A stretch of 64,000 bases of DNA from assembly GCA_019356535.1 (NCBI GenBank), contig CP037918.1, positions 682,001-746,000 of the forward strand, given 5' to 3'. The stretch comes from Chromatiaceae bacterium (GTDB taxonomy: Bacteria > Pseudomonadota > Gammaproteobacteria > Chromatiales > Chromatiaceae). Made by a program: the position numbers and the translations under genes. Positions 1-8,003 of the stretch are shown piece after piece; the stretch's first letter is position 1; each line of letters opens with the position of its first letter. The notes beneath the pieces are model-generated. The model saw nothing but the letters and a program-made list of their open reading frames with translations. It was not told the DNA's origin and did no database searches.

Positions 1-217
1 CGATATCTACCAGGGCCCCGGCCTGGCGGAAGGCGGCGCGATAGCGACCGGCCTTGTCCGCATCCACCCGGGCCTTCACGCGCATCGGCCTGCCGCTGAA
101 CAGGCGATCGAGTGTGGCCTCGTCCATGCCGAACAGCCGACCCAGCATGAGGCGGGCGGCCTGCGGCGAGGTGTCGGGGAGTAGCTCCCCGCGAAAATAG
201 ATATCGAACCTGTCCAT
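1..217 (-). CDS. Partial small conserved protein of unknown function (N-terminal 72 residues)
   Basis: The reading frame starts at an ATG at 217 and runs off the left edge, so only the first 72 residues are present. The protein begins MDRFDIYFRGELLPD and contains a segment LGRLFGMDEATLDRLFSGRP followed by a K/R-rich stretch and RYRAAFRQAGALVDI. This looks like a small alpha/beta domain seen at the N-terminus of uncharacterised gammaproteobacterial proteins; that link is from memory of the family pattern. The function is not known and the C-terminal part cannot be seen. No membrane segment or signal peptide is visible in the part present. Confidence 0.6.
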   Translation of the reverse strand, partial: MDRFDIYFRGELLPDTSPQAARLMLGRLFGMDEATLDRLFSGRPMRVKARVDADKAGRYRAAFRQAGALVDI

Positions 218-322
218 GTCGGTACGCTGGGTCGGTGCGCCTGCCAGTCCTGATGGCTACCTATTCTAGTGCCACTCCTGGCGCCGTGTAGTGAACGGCT
301 GGGGATTTCGGGTGTGATCCCT

Positions 323-1192
323 TCACCCCTGCCGGGGTGTCCGGCTGTGGGTCTCCCTGGGGGATGAGGCCAGCAGGGCAGCCAGTATCCGACCGTCGTG
401 TGGTCGCAAAAGGTGACCGGGAGGCGTGGTGTAGGTACGGGCGCGGGAGCCGATCGCCGGGACCTGCCGCATGTCCTGGCTGAAGGGGGGCACCAGGCGG
501 TCACTGGGCAGGTGAGGGATGCCACCGCGGATCAGCGCGATGTAGTCGATATCGGGGTGAGGTTGCTGATTGAGCCAGTACAGCAGGGTGCCGGGACGCG
601 CCGGGACCAGGTCCTGAAGCACTCCCCGACTGGCGCGCAAGGTGTGGTAGAGGGGCTCTCCGAGGCGGCGCTGTACTTCCCAGCGGCGGACCTGGTGCAG
701 GGGCGGCGGCCAGTCGTCGTTCACGGCATCGAGTGCCTGCAGGGCGCGCCAGGTGCCGAGGTGCGGGGCGGCGATGGTGATCAGGCGATGTACGCTTGCC
801 GGTCGGTGGCGGACCAGGGTCATGCGTGCGACCACTCCCCCGGCGGAATGCCCGACCAGAGTGATCGGCTCGCCGGGATGGCGGCGGTGGATCTCCTGCA
901 GGTAGGCCGCCAGCCAGTTGGCCTGCACCACGATGGGGGCGATAGAAGGCAGGAGCACCGTGTACAGCGTCCCGCCGGGTCCCTTGTCGAGCGGCAAGAA
1001 GACAGGGCCTTGTGGCGAGGGATGCCAGGTGCCGCGCAACACGTGGCCGTGGTCTTGCAGTACCGCGATCACGCCGCTGTCGACCCAGGAGCGGTCGCTG
1101 CCGAGGTAGCCGTGTACTAGCACGGTGACATCTGCGCGCACCGGCAAGCTGGCCAGTAGACCCAGGAACAGGAGTCGAACCGCTTTTATCAT
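323..1192 (-). CDS. Secreted alpha/beta-hydrolase (lipase/esterase-like)
   Basis: This 289-residue protein starts MIKAVRLLFLGLLASLPVRA, a clear Sec-type signal peptide ending near residue 20, which is why the ATG at 1192 was chosen over an upstream one. The mature part opens with DVTVLVHGYLGSD, the oxyanion-loop HGYLG motif of triacylglycerol-lipase-like alpha/beta hydrolases. The nucleophile elbow GHSAGG lies near residues 114-119. A late His in PHLPSDRLVPP or PPGHLLRPHDG could complete the triad. It probably hydrolyses an ester or acyl substrate in the periplasm; the substrate cannot be deduced. It is not an obvious MenH, the hydrolase missing from the menaquinone set in this window, because it is exported and far from those genes. 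Confidence 0.8.
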   Translation of the reverse strand: MIKAVRLLFLGLLASLPVRADVTVLVHGYLGSDRSWVDSGVIAVLQDHGHVLRGTWHPSPQGPVFLPLDKGPGGTLYTVLLPSIAPIVVQANWLAAYLQEIHRRHPGEPITLVGHSAGGVVARMTLVRHRPASVHRLITIAAPHLGTWRALQALDAVNDDWPPPLHQVRRWEVQRRLGEPLYHTLRASRGVLQDLVPARPGTLLYWLNQQPHPDIDYIALIRGGIPHLPSDRLVPPFSQDMRQVPAIGSRARTYTTPPGHLLRPHDGRILAALLASSPRETHSRTPRQG

Positions 1193-1422
1193 GGGGAATC
1201 CACTACTTCGCGAGTCAGGGTGCGGTTGCATTGTAACTGCCGGCTACACGGCGGTTTTTCAAGTTGCTTCATAGAATCTTCTGATGTACGGGCGACAAAT
1301 CATCAGGTGACAAAACAATCTATTGGGAATCTGCTCTCGCCCTTCTATGTTTATAGTGACGTTACGCGCTGGATGGCAGGATTTATGTCGCTTTTCCAGT
1401 GGACTCGAGAGGAGGGCAACTG

Positions 1423-1932
1423 ATGAGAAGGCGATTGTATTTTCTGCTGCCGGGCATGGAATCGGCAAAGACCATCGAGCGCGATTTGTTGCTGGCCAAG
1501 GTGGAAGATCAGCACATGCACTTCCTTGCCCGCGCGGGCATCAATCTGGGCACCTTGCATGTGGCCAACCTGTTACAGCGTTCCGATCTGTTGCACGGCA
1601 TGGGCATCGGCATGGTTGCCGGTGGCGTGACCGGGGCGGTGGCGGGCTTCCTGATCTCGACCACCGAGACCGGGGCGGCACTGGGGCTGGGCAGTGTCCT
1701 GATTCTGGCCACCTTGGGTGCGCTGGTGGGCACCTGGGTCTCGGGCATGATCGCTGTGAGCATCCCCAATACCCAGTTGCGGCGTTTCCAACGTGCACTG
1801 GACAAGGGGCGCATCCTGCTGATGGTGGACGTGCCGCCGAAGCGGGTGCGCGAGATCCGTCAGTTGATCCTGTCGCGGCATCCCGAGGCCATGGCCGGCG
1901 GCCAGGAAGCGCACATGCCGGCCTTCCCCTGA
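1423..1932 (+). CDS. DUF1269-like membrane protein
   Basis: A 169-residue protein starting at the ATG at 1423, directly behind a strong ribosome-binding site (GAGGAGGG near 1409). The N-terminal half, MRRRLYFLLPGMESAKTIERD, looks like a small ferredoxin-like alpha/beta fold. Two glycine-rich hydrophobic helices follow at about residues 64-87 and 90-113, then a charged C-terminal tail with VDVPPKRVREIRQLI. This layout (soluble domain, glycine-zipper hairpin, soluble tail) is that of DUF1269/glycine-zipper proteins of unknown role, and the name rests on that resemblance. It is convergent with the acyltransferase gene and separated from it by 4 bases. Confidence 0.7.
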   Translation: MRRRLYFLLPGMESAKTIERDLLLAKVEDQHMHFLARAGINLGTLHVANLLQRSDLLHGMGIGMVAGGVTGAVAGFLISTTETGAALGLGSVLILATLGALVGTWVSGMIAVSIPNTQLRRFQRALDKGRILLMVDVPPKRVREIRQLILSRHPEAMAGGQEAHMPAFP

Positions 1933-1936
1933 GCGT

Positions 1937-2674
1937 TCACTCCAGGTAGCGGCTCTGCCAGTCCAGGTAGCGTTGCTGCACGGCCTGGCAATAGTCCACC
2001 TTGTCGGTGAAGTCACACGGATCGATGGCATCGAACAGGTGGTAGTTGGCCACCGGATTGGTGGCGCGCATGATCTGCCAGAGCTTGAGCGGCAGGGGCT
2101 CGTGGTCCCAGAAGAAGTCCTGCTGCGCCTCATAGTGGATGAAAACCGGCACAATGGGGATGCCGGTCTTCAGCGAGATGGCAAAGGCGCCGTGACGGAA
2201 TTCGTGTACGCGCATGCCCTTGACGCCGCCCTCGGGATAGAGTGCCACGCTGCGCCCGTCGCGCAGGTGACGGGTGATGGCCTCGGCGGCGTGTCGGCGT
2301 GACTTTTGCGAATCGCGTTCAACATAGAGGGTGCCGGCCGCAGTGCTGATGCGACCGACCAGGAACCAGTGGCGCACCTCGTGCTTGGCCAGGCTGTCCA
2401 CGTCGAACAGCGCAGGAATGCCGATGTCCTCGAAGGCGGACGGATGATTGGCGATCAGCAGGAATACCGGCGGCAGCGGATACAGATTGTGCTGGTGCAG
2501 CCGTAGCTGCACCCCCAGTGCCGCTACCCAGACCCGGCTCCAGTGGCGGAACAGCGAGCGGTAGGCCGGTCGCGGAAAGGGGGTGAACGACAGCAGCCAC
2601 AGCAGCAGGGTCAGCGGCACGAGTTCGGCCCAGCCTGCGGCCATGCCCAGGGTGCGCGCCAGCGAGCGGAACAT
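1937..2674 (-). CDS. Lysophospholipid (1-acylglycerol-3-phosphate) acyltransferase family protein
   Basis: This 245-residue PlsC-type acyltransferase should transfer an acyl chain to a lysophospholipid or related acceptor at the inner membrane. The catalytic HX4D motif is plain: NHPSAFED at about residues 76-83. The later motif LYPEGGVKG near residue 140 is the family's substrate-binding EG motif, and GIPIVPVFIH matches the fourth conserved block. A hydrophobic helix spans about residues 15-32. The ATG at 2674 was chosen because it sits 1 base after the stop of the thioredoxin-like gene, suggesting coupled translation. The acyl donor and acceptor cannot be determined. Confidence 0.82.
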   Translation of the reverse strand: MFRSLARTLGMAAGWAELVPLTLLLWLLSFTPFPRPAYRSLFRHWSRVWVAALGVQLRLHQHNLYPLPPVFLLIANHPSAFEDIGIPALFDVDSLAKHEVRHWFLVGRISTAAGTLYVERDSQKSRRHAAEAITRHLRDGRSVALYPEGGVKGMRVHEFRHGAFAISLKTGIPIVPVFIHYEAQQDFFWDHEPLPLKLWQIMRATNPVANYHLFDAIDPCDFTDKVDYCQAVQQRYLDWQSRYLE

Positions 2675-2675
2675 C

Positions 2676-3068
2676 TCAGGCCTGCAACAGGTGCAGGATC
2701 TGGCGCCGCGACCTGGCACCCAAACCGGCACGCTGGATCCGGCCATGCTCGACCAGCAGCAGGGTGGGGGTGGCACGCACGCCCAGTTCCATGGCCAGGT
2801 CCTGGTCCTCGCCCAGATCGATCTTGATAATGGGATAGCCCTCCTCGCGTAACTGGTCGATGATGGGCGTCATGCTGCGGCAGGGCGGGCAGGCGCGCGT
2901 GTAACAGTAGATCAAGGCACGTTCGGGGTAGTGTGCCAGTTCGGGGATGCGCCCGGACAGGCCTTCCACCTGGCGCCCGCGCATCGACTGGGTGGAGAAC
3001 CACATATAGGCCATGTAGGCCGCCCAGGTGAGCACCAGACCGCCCACGATGTAGATCGTGAAATCCAT
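2676..3068 (-). CDS. Membrane-anchored thioredoxin-like protein
   Basis: A 130-residue protein with one N-terminal transmembrane segment (about residues 4-24) followed by a thioredoxin fold. The redox motif is CPPC at about residues 60-63 (CYTRACPPCRSM), with the conserved cis-proline region at RATPTLLLVEHG. The ATG at 3068 has a good ribosome-binding site (AGAAGGAGT just upstream on the minus strand), so the longer upstream start was rejected. CPPC instead of CGPC suggests a different redox potential from housekeeping thioredoxin. Orientation in the membrane, and therefore whether it acts in the cytoplasm or periplasm, is not certain. It is co-transcribed with the acyltransferase downstream. 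Confidence 0.8.
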   Translation of the reverse strand: MDFTIYIVGGLVLTWAAYMAYMWFSTQSMRGRQVEGLSGRIPELAHYPERALIYCYTRACPPCRSMTPIIDQLREEGYPIIKIDLGEDQDLAMELGVRATPTLLLVEHGRIQRAGLGARSRRQILHLLQA

Positions 3069-3248
3069 ACTCCTTCTGCTCCCATGGTGGATCTGCCGTC
3101 TTCGCGGCATGCATGGTCAATTACAGGCCAAGCCCGCGTGGAATGCCAGCCTGGTTTTTCCTGGCATTCGTCATGATGGCCGTATCCGTGCTTCAAGTTC
3201 GTCGCTTTGCTGTCGATAGGAAAGGGAGACGATGACAGGAGCGACGGT

Positions 3249-3971
3249 GTGGATCTGAGCGATTGGCGGATGCCGATGGCGGTTCTGGGACTGTTGCTGG
3301 CCTTGCTGTTGAGCGCAGGGCTGGTCAACCGATACCATCAGTACCGGGCCGCCCAGCGCGCCCTGTTGCGCGCTCTGGTGCAGCAGGTGCAGGGTCTGGA
3401 GCAGGCCCTGGATGCCCTGGCACAAGTGCCCATCGGGCGCGCGCTGCGCAGCGCCCTGCGTGCCCGAGTTCACCAGCTTTACCAGCACATCCATGCCATC
3501 CATCGGGAGTATCCCGAGATCGACCACCTGCTGGAAGTCGCGGCGGCGAAAATACAGGCCGACGGCGGGGTGGCCGAGGGGCAGGTTCCGCCGATCGACG
3601 GCGAGGTGCACTTCCGCAAGCTGCTGTCAGCCCTTGATCGTTTGATCGCCGAGTTGCGCAGTGTGTCGGCGAGTCCGCAGCAACGCCAGCAGTGGCGCGT
3701 AGAGTTGCTGGAGCGACGTGCCGAGGTGCTGACGCGTTATCACATCGTCCAGGCGTATCGCCAACAGAAGGAAGGGCAGCGGCAGGACGCCATCGCGCGC
3801 TTGCAGAGTCTGCTGGGTGAGTTGCAACGGCGGGGGCCGGACACCGAGTTCGTACGCGCCCTCTACGAGGAGGCCGATACCCTTTGCCAGCGCCTTCTGC
3901 AGGGAAAGCCGCTGGACATGGACGATCCGGAAGACGACGATCAGGGGTCGAGCCAGTCCTCGGCAGCCTGA
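3249..3971 (+). CDS. Membrane-anchored protein of unknown function with a helical domain
   Basis: A 240-residue protein not assigned to a family. A single hydrophobic segment (MAVLGLLLALLLSAGLVN) near the N-terminus is followed by a long, mostly helical region rich in Gln, Arg and Leu, with probable coiled coil in RALVQQVQGLEQALDAL and in RQQKEGQRQDAIARLQSLL, and an acidic tail (DDPEDDD). The start is uncertain. The frame opens with a TTG at 3207 that lacks a ribosome-binding site; the GTG at 3249 lies 7 bases after AGGAG and is preferred. The helical, repeat-like C-terminal half could mediate protein contacts. Confidence 0.65.
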   Translation: MDLSDWRMPMAVLGLLLALLLSAGLVNRYHQYRAAQRALLRALVQQVQGLEQALDALAQVPIGRALRSALRARVHQLYQHIHAIHREYPEIDHLLEVAAAKIQADGGVAEGQVPPIDGEVHFRKLLSALDRLIAELRSVSASPQQRQQWRVELLERRAEVLTRYHIVQAYRQQKEGQRQDAIARLQSLLGELQRRGPDTEFVRALYEEADTLCQRLLQGKPLDMDDPEDDDQGSSQSSAA

Positions 3972-4058
3972 CGCAGCGGGGCCTCGCATCGCCGTAGAGG
4001 TTGGCGGCAGTCCTGTGGCTGACGGGATCAGCGACTGGCTCGGTGGAGGTCTTGATCT

Positions 4059-4090
4059 CCCTCCTACCCTCCCGCAAACGGGGTAGGGAG
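4059..4090. repeat. REP-like palindrome before the gene at 4114
   Basis: ctcctaccctcccgcaaacg followed by gggtagggag forms an imperfect stem of the dispersed family, with loop caaac. The remainder of 3972-4113 shows nothing else. Confidence 0.65.
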
Positions 4091-4113
4091 TGGACTGGAA
4101 TTGCCCTTAAAGA

Positions 4114-4923
4114 ATGGGCCGGATGCTACCGAAAACACCAAGCATGGAAATATCGACAAGCGATACCCTGGAGGTCAACCTGCGCGGGCGGATCCTGCTC
4201 GGTGCCGCGCGTCACGGCGTGCGCGATCCGCGGCGAGTGGCAGTGCTGGCGCGCGCCATCATTGCGGTGGTGGAGCATTACCATCCCGAGGGGCGTCCCT
4301 CGTTGCGCCAGCTCGAGCCTCTGCTCACCGAACAGCTCGCCTTGCTCGAGGCGGCGTTGTTGAAAGCACGAGCGCAGGAAGCCCCGGCGTTGGCCGTCGC
4401 GGGGGCAGTCGTGGGGCAGGCGGCCCAGTCCGAGGACGCGGCCCCCGAGATTACCGAACAGACTCCGCGAGGTCTGCGTCGCCGTACCCTCAAGGGCAAG
4501 GGACACACCGTGGTCGCCAAGAGCATGGAAGAGAAGCTGCGCGAAGGCCGGCGGCCGGTGCAGGAGCTGCTGCGCAACGACTGCGTGCAACTAGGCCTGA
4601 TCGACCGCAAGCAAGCCGAACGCCTGATCCGCGGCATGCTTGGAAAACAGCCCGAGGTGGCTGAGCAGGAGGTGGTCGAGGTGCTGCGCCAGATCCTCCA
4701 GGATCAGGTCAAGGGCATCATCCGGCGCCTCAAGGGCGGCCCTTGGGCCACCCCGCAGGCGCAGGAAGAGATGCGCCTGGACATCCACCATGCACGTTCG
4801 GTCAAGAGCATCCTGCTGCTCACCCGCCAGATCATCAAGGAGCGCCGGGCCTGGGAGAAGAAACACCGCAAGGGGTTGTTTGGCGGTGTCCTGTTTGGTG
4901 GACGCCGGGGGCTGGGGGGGTAG
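4114..4923 (+). CDS. Conserved hypothetical protein, helical and basic
   Basis: A 269-residue soluble protein with no family recognised. The first 100 residues contain a helical block (RRVAVLARAIIAVVEHYHPEG, then RQLEPLLTEQLALLEAALL). An Ala-rich linker follows, then a basic segment TPRGLRRRTLKGKGHTVV and a long charged helical region ending in RRAWEKKHRKGLFGG. It has no signal peptide and no membrane segment. The start may be the ATG at 4114 or the one at 4144; neither has a convincing ribosome-binding site. The basic C-terminal half is compatible with nucleic-acid or membrane-surface binding, but this is only a guess from composition. A degenerate REP-like palindrome precedes the gene. Confidence 0.6.
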   Translation: MGRMLPKTPSMEISTSDTLEVNLRGRILLGAARHGVRDPRRVAVLARAIIAVVEHYHPEGRPSLRQLEPLLTEQLALLEAALLKARAQEAPALAVAGAVVGQAAQSEDAAPEITEQTPRGLRRRTLKGKGHTVVAKSMEEKLREGRRPVQELLRNDCVQLGLIDRKQAERLIRGMLGKQPEVAEQEVVEVLRQILQDQVKGIIRRLKGGPWATPQAQEEMRLDIHHARSVKSILLLTRQIIKERRAWEKKHRKGLFGGVLFGGRRGLGG

Positions 4924-4944
4924 GGCTGCGCGAAGGCGCGTCGA

Positions 4945-5223
4945 TTACTCTGGCACTGGCAAGGACAGCCGGCCGGCAATCAGTGCCTCCTTGGCGGCGC
5001 GCCTCAGGCGTTTCACCCTGTGTTCTATGCGCTGAGCACGCGAGCGGTCGCCCACGGGAAGGCTGTAGACCAGCTCCAGTGGACCGCGACCACGCAGGCG
5101 ACGGGCGCCGCGGTTATGGCGGTGTTCGTCCAGGCGGCGCTGCACGTCGGTGGTAATCCCGGTGTAGAGGCTGCCGTCGGCGCAACGGATCAGGTACAGG
5201 TACCACAGGGGGTCGGGGTTCAT
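4945..5223 (-). CDS. GIY-YIG nuclease superfamily protein (UPF0213/YhbQ-like)
   Basis: A 92-residue single-domain protein of the YhbQ type. The GIY-YIG core is visible as WYLYLIRCADGSLYTGITTD at about residues 7-26, with the conserved Arg and His in QRRLDEHR and the family's LVYS block. Length and motifs match the stand-alone UPF0213 family, whose members act on DNA in vitro but have no settled cellular role. It starts 4 bases inside the preceding gene (TCAT overlap at 5220-5223), so the two genes are probably translated together. Confidence 0.85.
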   Translation of the reverse strand: MNPDPLWYLYLIRCADGSLYTGITTDVQRRLDEHRHNRGARRLRGRGPLELVYSLPVGDRSRAQRIEHRVKRLRRAAKEALIAGRLSLPVPE

Positions 5224-5540
5224 GGGGGGGCGTTCACATCCAGGTAGCCGCGCTGGATGGCGGCCTCCAGGGCCTTGGCGGCGGCGACCAGTTCATCATA
5301 GCGCAGCCGCCGCTGGTGGAGCGACTTGATCTGCTGGTCGTCCGGCAGCTTGCCGTCGGCCTGGTCGGCGATGTCCAGCAGAGTCTTGAGGTACAGGCCG
5401 CGTGCTTGGGCCACCATGCGCTGCATGGGCTCGAGATCACTGAGGCTCAAGGAGGGGATCATCGGGTTGAGCGTGTCCCGGTTGATCACTCGCATCTGTT
5501 GCTCGAAGGCGAGCAGCATGCGGTTGGTTTCGGTGGTCAT
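5220..5540 (-). CDS. Small hypothetical protein, helical
   Basis: A 106-residue soluble protein of unknown function. It starts at an ATG with a good ribosome-binding site (AAGGAGA) and overlaps the GIY-YIG gene by 4 bases. The sequence is helical throughout (MRVINRDTLNPMIPSLSLSD, then AKALEAAIQRGYLDVNAPP). No metal-binding or catalytic motif is seen. The tight coupling to the GIY-YIG gene is the only contextual clue. Confidence 0.65.
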   Translation of the reverse strand: MTTETNRMLLAFEQQMRVINRDTLNPMIPSLSLSDLEPMQRMVAQARGLYLKTLLDIADQADGKLPDDQQIKSLHQRRLRYDELVAAAKALEAAIQRGYLDVNAPP

Positions 5541-5607
5541 GGCCGATGTCTCCTTCGATGTATGGCTGTTCGGCTTATCGGCCGGTGCCGCGGGGACTTG
5601 AACCGGC

Positions 5608-5982
5608 TCAGGTGGCGAGCGCTTGGCGCATCTCCCCGGTGTCCAGCGGCAGGGGCAGCACCGCGTGGATGTCGAACAGGGCGGTCAGCTTGTCCACGTG
5701 TGGTCGGTCCTGGGGGCCGGCGAGCACGATCACCCGGGCATCAGGGGCGTACTTGCGCTGGCTGTGGAGGAACACGTCCAGGTTGCTGACATTGATGCCG
5801 GCATAGTTGTTGCCGTAGCCATAGAAGAACTCTGCCACTACCCAGTCGGGCGCTTCCTTCTTGAGATGGGCGATGGCCTTGCGCTGGCTGGTGAACTTCA
5901 GCTCGCGCAGTCGCAGCTCGTGGTAGAGACCGGACAGGTCCGGATGGGCAGGGGATTCGATGATCGAATACAACAGGGACAT
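5608..5982 (-). CDS. Receiver-like small protein, paralogue of the protein at 49919
   Basis: A 124-residue protein starting MSLLYSIIESPAHPDLSG; the ATG at 5982 was preferred to one 7 codons upstream because it aligns with the start of its paralogue. It has an alpha/beta pattern like a response-regulator receiver domain, with conserved blocks SQRKAIAHLKKEAPDWVVAEF and ARVIVLAGP. The canonical receiver acidic pocket and phospho-acceptor Asp are not evident, so it is probably a non-phosphorylated pseudo-receiver. The protein at 49919-50308 shares the same blocks (SQRKARGYLKKTVPDLIVAEY), showing that the two genes are duplicates. The function is unknown. Confidence 0.65.
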   Translation of the reverse strand: MSLLYSIIESPAHPDLSGLYHELRLRELKFTSQRKAIAHLKKEAPDWVVAEFFYGYGNNYAGINVSNLDVFLHSQRKYAPDARVIVLAGPQDRPHVDKLTALFDIHAVLPLPLDTGEMRQALAT

Positions 5983-6069
5983 CTTTTTCTCGTGGGCTGG
6001 CACTTCGGAATCTCTGAACAGGCCTGGAACGGTGAGATCACGTTTTACGACGTGTTCAGAGGTTCCTTG

Positions 6070-6375
6070 TCACACGAGGAAATAGGATACCAGCAGCAGG
6101 CTGCCCAGGATGCCCAGCACGATGGCCGAGTTGCGCCAGTTTGCGTAGTTGAGGAAGACCGGGTTGGTGTGTGGCACTACCACCGCGAGCACTGCACCGA
6201 TCAGGCAGCCGGCGCCTCCCACCAGCAGGGCCTGTTGCACGAAGGCGCGCTTGAGCTGGAAGGAGCCGTTGATGCCACCGCTGATGGTCTCGAACTTGTT
6301 GGCCAGCGCCGGTTCGGCCAGCAGAGCGATACCGGCGAGCAGGAACAGCAGGGCAAGGGCGGAAAACGGTTTCAC
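6070..6375 (-). CDS. Small membrane protein with signal peptide
   Basis: A 101-residue protein that appears to start at a GTG (6375). The first 25 residues (KPFSALALLFLLAGIALLAEPALA) form a signal peptide or signal anchor. Two further hydrophobic helices follow (ALLVGGAGCLIGAVLAVVVP and SAIVLGILGSLLLVSYFLV). The soluble stretch between them is short and contains ISGGINGSFQLKR. It has no recognised family. No ribosome-binding site stands out, so the start is tentative. It may be an inner-membrane protein of about two or three helices. Confidence 0.6.
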   Translation of the reverse strand: MKPFSALALLFLLAGIALLAEPALANKFETISGGINGSFQLKRAFVQQALLVGGAGCLIGAVLAVVVPHTNPVFLNYANWRNSAIVLGILGSLLLVSYFLV

Positions 6376-6544
6376 GCAGAAAAGGGCCTGTACGGGTACA
6401 TGCTGTCAGTGTCGGCCGTTGGCATGGCGACTTTAGTCCTTTTGGGGTGGCAGGGGGGAACTGCCCAGGCGTGAGGGATTCGCTGTGGGGCTGTTTGGGT
6501 CCGTGCGCGGGGCGCGTCTGTCGGTGCCTTGTCCAAGACAAGAA

Positions 6545-6568
6545 AAAGCCGCGCCAGGCGCGGCAAGA
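6545..6568 (-). terminator. Rho-independent terminator after the zinc-ribbon gene
   Basis: On the minus strand a perfect GC-rich stem, GCCGCGC with GCGCGGC around a three-base loop, is followed immediately by a T-run (CTTTTTC). It lies about 30 bases beyond the stop codon of the gene ending at 6597, in the correct orientation to end that transcript. Confidence 0.85.
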
Positions 6569-6596
6569 TGTACGGTTTTATGGTTGTATTCGGGGC

Positions 6597-6803
6597 CTAT
6601 GCTTGCTCGGTCAGGCGTGCGGTGCCGGCACTGAAGCGGTAGCGTTCCCCGATGCGCCGGGGGGATCCGGGGGCGGCTTCGTTGCGTTGGCTCACCGTGT
6701 GCCGGGTGCCGCAGAGAGGACACTCGTACCAGGTCTGGCGGGTGTGCAGTTCGATGATTTCGTCGGTCTGATTCGTGGGTTGCTGGCAATGTGGGCAGTG
6801 CAT
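6597..6803 (-). CDS. Small zinc-ribbon protein
   Basis: A 68-residue protein with two CxxC knuckles (MHCPHCQQ near the N-terminus and ECPLCGTRH about 25 residues later), a typical four-cysteine zinc ribbon. The ATG at 6803 places the first knuckle at the extreme N-terminus; a start 9 codons upstream is possible. The tail is basic. Such small zinc ribbons are usually protein or nucleic-acid binding modules, and nothing here fixes the partner. It lies 33 bases downstream of the RNR-small-subunit-like gene on the same strand and is followed by a terminator, so it may be the last gene of the nrd transcript. Confidence 0.65.
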   Translation of the reverse strand: MHCPHCQQPTNQTDEIIELHTRQTWYECPLCGTRHTVSQRNEAAPGSPRRIGERYRFSAGTARLTEQA

Positions 6804-6836
6804 GGTCGTCTCCGCATCGAGGTGTGGCATGCAAGT

Positions 6837-7817
6837 TCAGGTCGGGTTGATCTCCCCTGCTGACAGGGTCAGCCAACCCAGGGTGGCGCGGGCCTCCGGG
6901 TAGGGTTCGGTCAGGCGCAGCGCACGACAGCAGGCGTTGGCGGTAAAGCGCAGGTGCTCTTCGAGCATGGGCGCGTTCAGGCCGAGCAGGCCTCGCGGCT
7001 GGCTGTCATAAGCGTAGTCGATGGCGAGTTCCAGGGCCTCCCGGATGCAGGCGAGTGAGGTCTCTGGCATAGGCAGTTCCTGGTGGTGCCGGGCCTGGTC
7101 ACGCCACTGTTCGTACAGGGCGAGTTCGAAGGCGAGGTGTGCGCTGGCGTCGCGATACACATTGTCAAAGAGGGTGCGGATGCCCGGCAAGTCGGCCTGC
7201 CGGGCCAGAGCCAGCCCCTGCAGCAGCGCCGGGGTCAGCAATACCCCTTCGAAGGCCACGCGTCTCACCAGCCGGGCGAGAGGGCGATCGTCCGGGTGTC
7301 GCCGGTTCTTCCAGTCGTCCATGCGGTGTATCACCGGCAAGGGCGCTAGTGCGCTCAGGGGAAGGTTCAATGCCCAGACCAGGCGCCGGCAGGCCAGGGT
7401 TCGGCGGGTTTCGGCGATGGTCTGCAGCTGCCGGTAGCGTTCGTAGTCCGCGTTGTGGAGGCGGGGCGGCGCGGGAACGGTCTCGTCGAGGTACAACAGT
7501 GTGGCCAGGGCGTGTCCCAGCAGTGCGTGCTCGTCTCTACCTGGTGGGTTGGCGGTACGCCAGCGTCGAGCGTCCTCGTTGAGAGGCACCGCCGCAGGGT
7601 GCCAAGCTTGCCGGCGGGCCCGCTCGAGGTGTGGTTGTATCCAGGGCTGCTCGCCATGCAGCGAGGTTGTCTCGCCCTGTGCACTCGGACCCGTGGTACC
7701 CCCGTGGTGATGAGAAGGGGGGAGGGGATGGAGAATGCAGGCCTCCCGCTCTCCTCCAGGCACCGGCAGCTGGGAGGGCAGGTACCGGATGGCGGTCAGT
7801 GTTTCCCTGTTCAACAT
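6837..7817 (-). CDS. Degenerate paralogue of the ribonucleotide reductase small subunit
   Basis: A 326-residue protein just downstream of nrdB. Its last third aligns clearly with NrdB: AFEGVLLTPALLQGLALA matches IFEGCWFYNGFSPIFALQ, RDASAHLAFE matches RDEVLHASFG, and TEPYPEARATLGWL matches EEPYPGAEPTLAWL. Key metal and radical residues are altered. The Glu of the second ExxH is Ala, the first ExxH-xxx-Tyr region (ESLHTWTY in NrdB) reads ETRRTLAC, and the radical Tyr is therefore missing. It cannot be expected to build the usual diiron-tyrosyl cofactor. It may be a pseudoenzyme that binds NrdA or NrdB, or a decaying duplicate, although the frame is intact over its whole length. The N-terminal 80 residues are low in similarity and Pro/His rich. 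Confidence 0.7.
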   Translation of the reverse strand: MLNRETLTAIRYLPSQLPVPGGEREACILHPLPPSHHHGGTTGPSAQGETTSLHGEQPWIQPHLERARRQAWHPAAVPLNEDARRWRTANPPGRDEHALLGHALATLLYLDETVPAPPRLHNADYERYRQLQTIAETRRTLACRRLVWALNLPLSALAPLPVIHRMDDWKNRRHPDDRPLARLVRRVAFEGVLLTPALLQGLALARQADLPGIRTLFDNVYRDASAHLAFELALYEQWRDQARHHQELPMPETSLACIREALELAIDYAYDSQPRGLLGLNAPMLEEHLRFTANACCRALRLTEPYPEARATLGWLTLSAGEINPT

Positions 7818-8003
7818 GTGACGGGCTTCCCGAGGTTTGCGGGCGGATGCCGGCTGTCCGGGTGGGTCTGGTGCCGGAGTGACCCCGGTTCCCCTGGGTG
7901 GTGGTCGAGGACGGCGGAAGCCTGTCGTGCGAGCGCTCCCGGGGCTCCTCCGGCATGGATCGTCATGGAGGTTTCGTCTCCGTCGGCTAGTGTGACCGCG
8001 AGC

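Noticed and set aside
398..1120. Plus-strand frame opposite the alpha/beta hydrolase
   Set aside because: The hydrolase has a signal peptide and GHSAGG; the opposite frame has no domain.
3207..3248. Upstream TTG start for the membrane protein gene ending at 3971
   Set aside because: No ribosome-binding site precedes it, while the GTG at 3249 has AGGAG at good spacing.
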